From contig JAHEDQ010000021.1 of NCBI GenBank assembly GCA_024641125.1, forward strand, positions 1 through 33,858: a stretch of DNA of 33,858 nucleotides, read 5' to 3'. The notes beneath the pieces are model-generated. The model ran no database searches and was not told the origin of the DNA. It saw nothing but the letters and a program-made list of their open reading frames with translations. The stretch's first letter is position 1. Each line of letters starts with the position of its first letter. This stretch comes from Candidatus Competibacteraceae bacterium (lineage in GTDB: Bacteria > Pseudomonadota > Gammaproteobacteria > Competibacterales > JAHEDQ01). A program made the translations under genes and the position numbers. This document shows, one piece after another, positions 1 through 7,770 of the stretch.

Positions 1-1
1 C

Positions 2-283
2 ATGGGCTTCACCGTGGTGCTGGACCCTGAGTTCAAAATTCTGGGTGTTTTCACGGATGGAGACCTGCGCCGCACCCTGGACGCAGACGTTTCCATCAAG
101 GGCAGCATGGTGCAAACCGTTATGACCACCACCTTCACTGCGGTGCCCCCTGAAATGCTCGCGGCCGAAGCGCTTCATCTGATGGATACACGTAAAATCA
201 ATGCGTTGCCAGTAGTCCACGCAGACGGTACCTTGGCCGGCGCCCTTAACATGCATGACCTGCTGCGGGCAGGCGTCGCGTGA
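2..283 (+). CDS. kdsD: Arabinose-5-phosphate isomerase KdsD, C-terminal CBS-domain part (5' truncated by window edge)
   Basis: Tandem CBS-like sequence (GVFTDGDLRRTL ... MTTTFTAVPPEMLAAEALHLMDTRKINALPVV) directly upstream of kdsC-lptCAB, the conserved order. Confidence 0.85.
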   Translation: MGFTVVLDPEFKILGVFTDGDLRRTLDADVSIKGSMVQTVMTTTFTAVPPEMLAAEALHLMDTRKINALPVVHADGTLAGALNMHDLLRAGVA

Positions 284-319
284 CAGCAGCCGTGCGCCGA
301 ATGCCAATGAAGGAACACC

Positions 320-343
320 AGTGTCCCGCCCCATAAGTTCGTT
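320..343. repeat. Left terminal inverted repeat
   Basis: AGTGTCCCGCCCCATAAGTTCGTT, 22/24 identical to the reverse complement of 563-586. Confidence 0.8.
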
Positions 344-562
344 ACGTTGCAGAGCGTCCCAAATCCGCCAATGCAAGGCGCCGATGCGAAGCCATAGCAG
401 GCTCTTTCGAGCAGCGGCAACGCCGCAGTGGTGGTTGTGGGACGGGCCCTTCTGGCGGGGCGAGGAGCGCCCAGGCGCTCGGCGGGCGGGCGAAGCGCTA
501 GACGTGGCTAACGCGAGCGCGCCCAACACCGCGAATGAGCGCTCCTCGCCCCGCTGAAATGC

Positions 563-586
563 AACGAACTTCTGGGACGGGACACT
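563..586. repeat. Right terminal inverted repeat, ending 3 nt before the kdsC ATG
   Basis: AACGAACTTCTGGGACGGGACACT; kdsC ATG begins at 590. Confidence 0.8.
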
Positions 587-589
587 AGC

Positions 590-1111
590 ATGCAGGACAT
601 ACTGCAGCGTGCGGCACGTATTCGGCTGCTGATTCTGGACGTGGACGGCGTTCTTACTGACGGGCGTCTGTATCTGTCCAGTGACGGTGTGGAAAGCAAG
701 GCCTTCCATACCCGCGATGGGCACGGCATCAAGCTGTTGCGCGAAGGTGGCGTGAGCGTGGCGGTCATTTCCGGACGACGATCCCGGGCGGTGGATCTGC
801 GCATGGCGGAACTGGGGGTAGAGCATCTCTACCAGGGCATTGACAACAAACTCACCGCGCTGGCTGAACTGGTTGCAAGGCTGGATCTCAGATTGGATGA
901 GGTCGCCCACGTGGGAGACGATGTCATCGACCTGCCGGTGATGCGCAAGGTGGGTCTGGCGATCGCAGTGCAGGACGCAAGCGAGTTCGTCAAACGCCAT
1001 GCCCACTGGCAAACGGCAAACGCGGGCGGCCGGGGCGCGGTGCGGGACGCGTGCGAGCTGATACTCGAAGCGCAGGGTAGCCTCGAGGCGCTGTTGGACC
1101 GTTACCTTTGA
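590..1111 (+). CDS. kdsC: 3-deoxy-D-manno-octulosonate 8-phosphate phosphatase KdsC
   Basis: HAD motif LLILDVDGVLTDGRLYL, HTRDGHGIKLL, HVGDDVIDLPVM, GGRGAVRDACELIL; between kdsD and lptC. Confidence 0.95.
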   Translation: MQDILQRAARIRLLILDVDGVLTDGRLYLSSDGVESKAFHTRDGHGIKLLREGGVSVAVISGRRSRAVDLRMAELGVEHLYQGIDNKLTALAELVARLDLRLDEVAHVGDDVIDLPVMRKVGLAIAVQDASEFVKRHAHWQTANAGGRGAVRDACELILEAQGSLEALLDRYL

Positions 1112-1677
1112 CTCTGATCCGCACCCTGCTGCCCATCCTCGTTCTGGTACTGCTATCGGCCGGCAGCGGTTGGTATCTGACCCGGCTGGAGGCCAACCTG
1201 AAGGCTGCCAAGACCACAGAGTCAACCGCGCCCCGACTGAAAGGGCGGAATGTGCGGGTCACCGTTCTGAACGACAGCGGGGCCATCGACCATCGGATCG
1301 TCGCCGCCGGCGTGTTCCAGGGTCCGGCCGGCAGCGGAACGGATTTGGTTGCGCCTGAACTAACGCAGTTCCGTGATGGCGCAGTGGTTGCCACGGGCAC
1401 CGCTCTGGCTGGATGGGTGTCGGAGGATCAACAGCTGGTGCGCATGCTGAACAGCGTGGTGTTGACCCATCGATCTTCGGCAGATGGTCTCGTAACCCGG
1501 CTGGAAACGGAGTTTCTGGAGTACGAGCCGAAGCGCGAACTCGTTACCACCGATCGACCGGTTACCATCACCCGGCCCGGGACTCGGGTGGACGCGATTG
1601 GCATGCGGGCGGATCTGGCGGCCGAGAAAACCTATTTGCTCAGCCACGTGCGAGGTACCCATGAACAGAATCCATGA
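1108..1677 (+). CDS. lptC: LPS export protein LptC (TTG start overlapping the kdsC stop)
   Basis: Single N-terminal TM segment, LptC-like length and position between kdsC and lptA. Confidence 0.85.
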   Translation: MTLIRTLLPILVLVLLSAGSGWYLTRLEANLKAAKTTESTAPRLKGRNVRVTVLNDSGAIDHRIVAAGVFQGPAGSGTDLVAPELTQFRDGAVVATGTALAGWVSEDQQLVRMLNSVVLTHRSSADGLVTRLETEFLEYEPKRELVTTDRPVTITRPGTRVDAIGMRADLAAEKTYLLSHVRGTHEQNP

Positions 1678-2173
1678 ATGCAGTGTGTTTATCATACTTG
1701 CGCTGGCCCTGCCGGGCAGTGCCTCGGCCCTGTCGACGGATCGCGATCAACCGATCAATCTGGAAGCGGATGAGGCCGAACTGGACCAGACAGAAGGTGT
1801 CAGCACCTATGTCGGTAACGTGGTGGTGACCCAGGGCTCAATGAAGGTGGAATCGGATCGAATGGTGGTCCATCTGGAGGACGGCGAAATCGATCGCATC
1901 GAGGCCACCGGCGCCCCGGCGCGCTTCAGACAACGGCCGGATGGGAAAGACGCCGACGTCCTCGGTGGCGCCAGCAAAATGGATTATCTTGCTGGCCAGT
2001 CCATGGTGATTCTCACCGGCGATGCCTGGGTAGAGCAGGCTGGGGACATCATCCGTGGGGCGCGGATCGAATACTCGCTGACCGAGGACCTGGTCAAGGC
2101 AAAAAAGGGGAGCCGCGAGTCGGACCGGGTGCGCATCACCCTGCAGCCACGCAAATCAGACAAAGACAACTGA
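1661..2173 (+). CDS. lptA: LPS transport periplasmic protein LptA
   Basis: Signal peptide then [42 protein letters not shown], an OstA/LptA-type sequence; start at the internal ATG 1661. Confidence 0.9.
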   Translation: MNRIHECSVFIILALALPGSASALSTDRDQPINLEADEAELDQTEGVSTYVGNVVVTQGSMKVESDRMVVHLEDGEIDRIEATGAPARFRQRPDGKDADVLGGASKMDYLAGQSMVILTGDAWVEQAGDIIRGARIEYSLTEDLVKAKKGSRESDRVRITLQPRKSDKDN

Positions 2174-2898
2174 TGACCGAACTCAGCGCGAAAGGTATCG
2201 CCAAATCCTATCGCGGTCGGCGGGTGGTCGATGGGGTCACAATTTCGGTTAAGAGTGGCGAAATAGTGGGCCTGCTTGGACCCAATGGTGCAGGCAAAAC
2301 GACAAGCTTCTATATGATGGTGGGCCTGATCGGGTGTGATCGGGGGCGCATCCTGCTGGACGGCCGGGACATCACCAACCTCCCCATGCACAGCCGTGCG
2401 CGCCTGGGTCTGGGGTACCTTCCGCAGGAGCCTTCGGTTTTTCGCAAGCTGTCAGTGCTGGACAATGTGCTTGCCATTCTCGAGACCCGGCCGGATCTGC
2501 CCCGTGCGGAACGGCGCGCGGCCGCCGATGCGCTGCTTCAGGAGTTACACATCGAGCATCTGGCCGCCAACCCGGGCCTCAGCCTGTCCGGTGGCGAGCG
2601 CCGCCGGGTCGAGATTGCCCGTGCCCTGGCCGCCAATCCCCGGTTCATCCTTCTGGATGAGCCCTTCGCCGGTGTCGACCCCATATCGGTACTCGATATC
2701 CGCCAGATCATCCAACATCTGTGCGAGCGCAACATCGGCGTTCTGATCACCGATCACAACGTACGGGAAACGCTGGCAATCTGTGACCGGGCCTATATTC
2801 TGAGCGCCGGACTTGTGATCGCCGACGGGCGGGCCGACGACATTCTGGCAAATGATCAGGTCCGCGAGGTTTACCTGGGCAAGGATTTCAAACTCTGA
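2173..2898 (+). CDS. lptB: LPS export ABC transporter ATP-binding protein LptB
   Basis: Walker [47 protein letters not shown]. Confidence 0.97.
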   Translation: MTELSAKGIAKSYRGRRVVDGVTISVKSGEIVGLLGPNGAGKTTSFYMMVGLIGCDRGRILLDGRDITNLPMHSRARLGLGYLPQEPSVFRKLSVLDNVLAILETRPDLPRAERRAAADALLQELHIEHLAANPGLSLSGGERRRVEIARALAANPRFILLDEPFAGVDPISVLDIRQIIQHLCERNIGVLITDHNVRETLAICDRAYILSAGLVIADGRADDILANDQVREVYLGKDFKL

Positions 2899-3002
2899 CG
2901 AGCCGGCCGAAGCCAGCCTGCCACGGTCCGCGCCCGACAAGACGGTGTGGAGGTGAAATACAGCGTAGGCAATCTCCTACCCCCGCCCCTACAAATTGCG
3001 AC

Positions 3003-3032
3003 TTGTGTTTGCGTCCAACACGCGCTTATATA
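3003..3032 (+). promoter_or_regulatory. Candidate sigma70-type promoter upstream of rpoN
   Basis: TTGTGT (3003-3008) and TATATA (3027-3032) with an 18-nt spacer, ~50 bp before the rpoN ATG; spotted by eye only. Confidence 0.3.
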
Positions 3033-3084
3033 GTGGCATGATAAGTGCTAGAGCGGCTAAGACCGCGAGGCGAAACGCATCGTA

Positions 3085-4575
3085 ATGAGACAGTCACTCC
3101 AACTCAAGCTCGGTCAGACACTGACCATGACGCCGCAGTTGCAGCAGGCCATCCGTCTGTTACAACTGTCCACCCTGGACCTGCAGCTCGAAATCCAGAC
3201 CGCGCTGGAATCGAATCTGATGCTCGAAGTGGATGAGGAGCAGACCGAGCCGGAGCGTGAGGATTCGGACGCCGCGGAGCCGACTTTGGATGAGCTGGGC
3301 GGACTGGAGGCCAAATCGACGGAATCCGACCGTGAAGTTGATCAGGCGGTTGAGGAAAGCACCCTATCCGAGGATCTGCCGGTCGACAGCGGCTGGGATG
3401 AGATCTACGACAATTACGACGGCTCAACCGCACTGTCTCGACCCGAGGAATTCAACGGCCGGGACATCTTTGAGAATCGCAGCGGCGGTTCGGAGACCCT
3501 GCAGGACTACCTGACCTGGCAACTGGAAATGGGCACCTTCTCCGATCTGGACCGGGCGATCGGCGCGGCCATCGTCGACGCCGTCGACGAGGACGGCTAC
3601 CTGACCCAGCCGGTTGAAGACCTGCACGAGGGCCTGGGGCACCTGGGGGTAGAGCTGGACGAAGTGATGGCCGTTTTGCACCGCGTACAGCATTTCGACC
3701 CTATCGGGGTGGCCGCCCGCGACCCCAGTGAATGCCTTCTGATCCAACTGGGCCAACTGCCGGCTGGTACGCCCTGGTTGAACGAAGCGAAAACCGTACT
3801 GGGCAAGCATTCCGAGCTGCTGGCCGCGCGCGACTTCACGCAAATCACGCGACGGATGCGAATCAGCCGGGATCAACTCATGGAGGTGATGGCGCTGATC
3901 CAGACGCTCACCCCCCGACCCGGCTCCATGATGCCGGGCCCGGAACCGCAATACGTAACGCCAGACGTCTATGTCAGCAAGCAAAACGGCGCCTGGATGG
4001 TCTCACTCAACAGCGATACCAGCCCAAAGGTTCGGATAAATCAGCAGTATGCGGGCCTGGTCAGACGCGCCGACAACAGTACCGACAATCAGTGTATGCG
4101 CAATCATCTGCAGGAGGCGCGCTGGTTTCTGAAAAGTCTGCAAAACCGCAACGAAACCCTGCTCAAAGTGGCGACCGCCATTGTCGAGAGGCAGCGGGGT
4201 TTCCTGGATTACGGCGAGGAGGCGATGAAGCCTCTGGTCCTGCGAGACGTTGCCGAGGCGGTGGAAATGCATGAATCCACCGTTTCCCGGGTCACGACGC
4301 AAAAATACATGCATACGCCGCGAGGCATATTCGAGTTCAAATACTTCTTCTCCAGCCATGTGGGTACCACCGACGGCGGCGAATGCTCTTCCACCGCGAT
4401 TCGGGCGATGATCAAGAAGCTGATCGCGGACGAGCCACCGAGAAAGCCCCTGAGCGACAGCAAGATCGCGCAATTGCTGGACGACCAAGGCATACAGGTG
4501 GCCCGCCGTACCGTGGCCAAGTATCGGGAATCCATGTCAATTTCATCCTCCACGGAGCGAAAACGCCTGTCGTAA
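3085..4575 (+). CDS. rpoN: RNA polymerase sigma-54 factor RpoN
   Basis: N-terminal MRQSLQLKLGQTLTMTPQLQQAIRLLQLS; RpoN box ARRTVAKYRE near the C-terminus. Confidence 0.97.
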   Translation: MRQSLQLKLGQTLTMTPQLQQAIRLLQLSTLDLQLEIQTALESNLMLEVDEEQTEPEREDSDAAEPTLDELGGLEAKSTESDREVDQAVEESTLSEDLPVDSGWDEIYDNYDGSTALSRPEEFNGRDIFENRSGGSETLQDYLTWQLEMGTFSDLDRAIGAAIVDAVDEDGYLTQPVEDLHEGLGHLGVELDEVMAVLHRVQHFDPIGVAARDPSECLLIQLGQLPAGTPWLNEAKTVLGKHSELLAARDFTQITRRMRISRDQLMEVMALIQTLTPRPGSMMPGPEPQYVTPDVYVSKQNGAWMVSLNSDTSPKVRINQQYAGLVRRADNSTDNQCMRNHLQEARWFLKSLQNRNETLLKVATAIVERQRGFLDYGEEAMKPLVLRDVAEAVEMHESTVSRVTTQKYMHTPRGIFEFKYFFSSHVGTTDGGECSSTAIRAMIKKLIADEPPRKPLSDSKIAQLLDDQGIQVARRTVAKYRESMSISSSTERKRLS

Positions 4576-4894
4576 GCATTCCGGCGGACTAGGCACAAGC
4601 CCGGGTCAAAGCAACACCGCCGCTGAATCCCGACCCCTGATTCGAGGACCAGCAGCAGCGTGCGGCAACACAGGCTGGGATACAGACGCCCCTTTGTTTT
4701 GCGCATCCGTCTGGTAAAACGCACGGGAATTCGTGCACACTGCAGGTGAGGGAAAGGCGTTCAGCCGAGTCCCGGCAGCAAACGACCTTCGATAATGATT
4801 GGCCGGCCCGGTAACGGGCGGCGAACCGCACAAGCCCTCAATTCATGTGGACCGGCCGTGGGCCGTGTCTGGATTCGTGAACAAGGAGCGAGCA

Positions 4895-5212
4895 ATGCAA
4901 CTGAACCTCTCCGGACATCATGTGGAGATCACCGCTGCCATGCGTGATTACGTTAATGCGAAGATGGACCGCATCATGCGGCACTTCGACCAGATGACCA
5001 GCGTTCAGGTGATTCTCAGTGTGGAGAAACTGCGGCAGAAAGCCGAAGCCCGGCTGCACGTAGCCGGCAACGACATCTACGCGGATGCGACGGAAGAGGA
5101 TATGTACGCGGCGATCGACGCCCTGACCGACAAACTGGACCGGCAAGTCAAGAAGCATAAGGAAAAGGTCACGGATCATCATCGCAGCGACAAGCAGCGG
5201 AGCTATTCGTAA
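4895..5212 (+). CDS. hpf: Ribosome hibernation promoting factor Hpf
   Basis: MQLNLSGHHVEITAAMRDYVNAKMDRIMRHFD ... AIDALTDKLDRQVKKHKEK; follows rpoN. Confidence 0.93.
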   Translation: MQLNLSGHHVEITAAMRDYVNAKMDRIMRHFDQMTSVQVILSVEKLRQKAEARLHVAGNDIYADATEEDMYAAIDALTDKLDRQVKKHKEKVTDHHRSDKQRSYS

Positions 5213-5233
5213 CCCCCGGAGACGGTCGATTCG

Positions 5234-5704
5234 ATGGAGATCGCAAGCCTGCTAACCCATGATCGGGTCATCGGTGACGGGCAGGTTTCGAGCAAGAAGC
5301 GCGCATTGGAGGAAATCAGCGCGCTTCTTGCCTCCGGAGCGGAGTCACTGACAGCACGCGAGATTTTCGACGGCCTGATCGGCCGTGAACGTCTTGGCAG
5401 CACCGGACTGGGACACGGTGTAGCCTTACCCCACGCACGGCTCGGCGACGAGTCGAAGCCGATCGCAGCGTTTGTGCGGCTGCAGTCCGGCATCGACTTC
5501 GACGCCATCGACGATCAACCCGTCACCCTGTTGTTCGGGCTGCTGGTGCCCCAGGAGTCCACAGACGATCATCTGAAGGTGCTTGCCCGGCTTGCGCAAA
5601 TGTTCCGCGACGACGACTTCTGCGAGCAACTGCAGAACGCCACGGACAGTGCGCATATCCTCGAGCTGCTGTCGCAGGACCCGCCCGGCAACCCATCCAC
5701 ATGA
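5234..5704 (+). CDS. ptsN: Nitrogen regulatory EIIA PtsN
   Basis: PTS EIIA-Fru-type domain with active-site region LGHGVALPHARL. Confidence 0.93.
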   Translation: MEIASLLTHDRVIGDGQVSSKKRALEEISALLASGAESLTAREIFDGLIGRERLGSTGLGHGVALPHARLGDESKPIAAFVRLQSGIDFDAIDDQPVTLLFGLLVPQESTDDHLKVLARLAQMFRDDDFCEQLQNATDSAHILELLSQDPPGNPST

Positions 5705-6237
5705 GTGGCCGTCGGCTGGTGCACGGCAACGTGCTGCTGGTGAAGGGGGCCGGCGTCTGGATCACCGGTGAATCGGGCAGCGGCAAAAGCGAGCTGAGCC
5801 TGGCGCTGGTTGACCGGGGGCACCGGATGGTGGCCGATGACGTGGCGTGGATCAGTCGCCAAGACGGTCGTCTGGAAGCCCGGGCCGACCCGGCCCAATT
5901 CGGTATCATCCATATCCGCGACCTGGGTGTGCTTGACTTGGCGCAGCTGTTTGGAAGCCAAGCGTTGTGCCCGTGGGTTGTCCTGGACCTGAGAATCGAT
6001 CTGAGCCGCAATCGCCAGGACGCCAGACCGGACAACCCGGACGAACTGCTCGCAGGCCGGCGAGGTCGACGCAGCGTTCTGAACGTGAGCATACCCTGCC
6101 TGACCGTGGCCGCCCATCGCTCCCGACCCCTTGCCCTGCTGGTTGAGTGCGCAGCCCGACAACACCAGCAAGCCCAAAACCATGCAGCACAACCGCGATG
6201 CCAGGGCACACCATTGCAAGGTGCGACATGCGTCTGA
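5701..6237 (+). CDS. hprK: HPr kinase/phosphorylase, C-terminal kinase domain only
   Basis: LVHGNVLLVKGAGVWITGESGSGKSELSLALVDRGHRMVADDVAWISR (Walker A plus VADD) and IIHIRDLGVLDLAQLFG; 178 aa; between ptsN and rapZ. Confidence 0.88.
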   Translation: MSGRRLVHGNVLLVKGAGVWITGESGSGKSELSLALVDRGHRMVADDVAWISRQDGRLEARADPAQFGIIHIRDLGVLDLAQLFGSQALCPWVVLDLRIDLSRNRQDARPDNPDELLAGRRGRRSVLNVSIPCLTVAAHRSRPLALLVECAARQHQQAQNHAAQPRCQGTPLQGATCV

Positions 6238-7085
6238 TCGTGGTCAGCGGGCTGTCCGGGTCCGGCAAGAGCATCGCCCTTCAAACTTTGGAGGACGTGG
6301 GTTTTTACTGTGTCGACAACCTGCCGATAGATCTTTTGCCAGCCTTTGTGGAGTCGATGATTCACAGCGGATCCAGGCTTTCGGAACGTATGGCCGTTGG
6401 TATAGACGCGCGCAACAGCCAACGGAATATCGAGCATTTCGAGGACATCATCGCCAACCTGCCGGGGGAGCCCATGGCGCTGCAGATACTTTTTCTGCAG
6501 GCGGCGGACGACATCCTGCTCAAACGCTACAGTGAAACCCGGCGGCGCCACCCACTGAGCCATGGCGACCTGCCGCTGGTGGAGGCAATTGGCGGCGAGC
6601 GAAGGCTGCTGGAACCCATCGCTGCCATGGCGGATCTGGTGATCGACACCAGCCGAACCAACATTCACGAACTGCGTCAGGTCATACGCAGCCGGGTAGA
6701 CCCGACGCCGCAGCAGTCGCTGTCCATCCTGTTCGAATCCTTTGGTTTCAAGCACGGGGTACCTACCGACGCGGATTTTGTTTTTGACGTGCGCTGTCTG
6801 CCCAACCCCCACTGGGTTCCCGCGCTGCGGGGACACACCGGGCTGGAGCAGCCCGTAATCGAGTTTCTCGATCAACAGTTGCCGGTCATCGCCATGCGCG
6901 AGGATATCAGCGGGTTCCTGTCGCGCTGGATACCCCAGTTCGAGGCGGAGAATCGCAGCTACCTAACGGTGGCCATAGGCTGCACCGGTGGCCAGCACCG
7001 GTCGGTCTATCTGGCCGAGGCGCTGGCCCGCGATCTCGGCCGCGATCGGGATAAGGTCACCGTCCGCCATCGGGACATCGCGTGA
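6228..7085 (+). CDS. rapZ: RNase adapter protein RapZ
   Basis: MRLIVVSGLSGSGKSIALQTLEDVGFYCVDNLP ... FGFKHGVPTDADFVFDVRCLPNPHW ... IGCTGGQHRSVYLAE. Confidence 0.97.
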   Translation: MRLIVVSGLSGSGKSIALQTLEDVGFYCVDNLPIDLLPAFVESMIHSGSRLSERMAVGIDARNSQRNIEHFEDIIANLPGEPMALQILFLQAADDILLKRYSETRRRHPLSHGDLPLVEAIGGERRLLEPIAAMADLVIDTSRTNIHELRQVIRSRVDPTPQQSLSILFESFGFKHGVPTDADFVFDVRCLPNPHWVPALRGHTGLEQPVIEFLDQQLPVIAMREDISGFLSRWIPQFEAENRSYLTVAIGCTGGQHRSVYLAEALARDLGRDRDKVTVRHRDIA

Positions 7086-7486
7086 CCGTCGGATTGCTGT
7101 TGGTCACCCATCACCGCATCGGTGCGGAGTTATTGCGAACCGCCATGGTAACCTTCGGTGGATGCCCGATGGAGACACGGACGATCGAGGTAAACGCCGA
7201 CACAGACCCGGATCAACTTTTGGACCAGGCGCGCCAATACACGCAGGATCTGGAGCGCGGCGATGGCGTGCTGGTGCTGACGGACTGTTTCGGATCGACC
7301 CCCAGCAATATCGCCAATCGCCTGTTGGAAAACCACAACATCCGCGTCGTATCCGGGGTGAGCCTGCCGATGCTGATCCGGGTCATGAACTATGCTCGGC
7401 TGCCACTGAACGAACTTGCCAACAAGGCCGTGAGCGGGGGATGCGAAGGGATCGTCGCGTCGCCTCCCCTGACTCGAGGAGTATGA
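7082..7486 (+). CDS. PTS EIIA component, mannose family
   Basis: LLLVTHHRIGAELL active-site His region and VLVLTDCFGSTPSNIANRLL; clustered with HPr and EI. Confidence 0.9.
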   Translation: MTVGLLLVTHHRIGAELLRTAMVTFGGCPMETRTIEVNADTDPDQLLDQARQYTQDLERGDGVLVLTDCFGSTPSNIANRLLENHNIRVVSGVSLPMLIRVMNYARLPLNELANKAVSGGCEGIVASPPLTRGV

Positions 7487-7761
7487 GTATGCTGGCAAGC
7501 CGGTCGGTCACCATCATCAACCGCTTGGGGTTGCACGCGCGGGCCGCCGCCAAATTCGTCACCCTTGCCTCCGGGTTCGAAAGCGATATCCGGATCGTGA
7601 GGGCAAACCGTGAAATCAATGGCAAGAGCATCATGGGCGTCATGATGCTGGCGGCGGGTAAAGGGACCCAGCTTGAAATCGTCGCCAACGGCGCCGATGC
7701 CGAAACCGCAGTCGACAGACTGGCCGAGTTGGTGAGAAATCGATTCGGCGAGGAGGAATAG
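7483..7761 (+). CDS. ptsH: Phosphocarrier protein HPr
   Basis: INRLGLHARAAAKFVTLA (His15 site) and INGKSIMGVMMLAAGKGT (Ser46 site). Confidence 0.93.
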   Translation: MSMLASRSVTIINRLGLHARAAAKFVTLASGFESDIRIVRANREINGKSIMGVMMLAAGKGTQLEIVANGADAETAVDRLAELVRNRFGEEE

Positions 7762-7770
7762 GGACTCAGG

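Larger units (their letters stand above)
320..586. mobile_element. MITE-like non-coding element with 24-bp terminal inverted repeats and internal hairpins
   Basis: Left end AGTGTCCCGCCCCATAAGTTCGTT (320-343) matches the reverse complement of 563-586 (AACGAACTTCTGGGACGGGACACT) at 22/24 positions. Internal inverted repeats 356-380/421-443 and 455-470/539-554. No convincing coding capacity. Confidence 0.65.

Noticed and set aside
255-557. 100-aa + strand ORF in the kdsD-kdsC spacer
   Set aside because: Lies almost entirely inside the MITE-like element and is composed of its inverted-repeat sequence; no domain recognised.
4576-4894. Possible sigma54 or sigma70 promoter, or small gene, upstream of hpf
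   Set aside because: No TGGCAC-N5-TTGC match seen and only weak sigma70-like hexamers; the short ORFs there lack recognisable features.
5523-6875. 450-aa - strand ORF antisense to ptsN/hprK/rapZ
   Set aside because: Crosses three conserved genes on the other strand; not a plausible protein.
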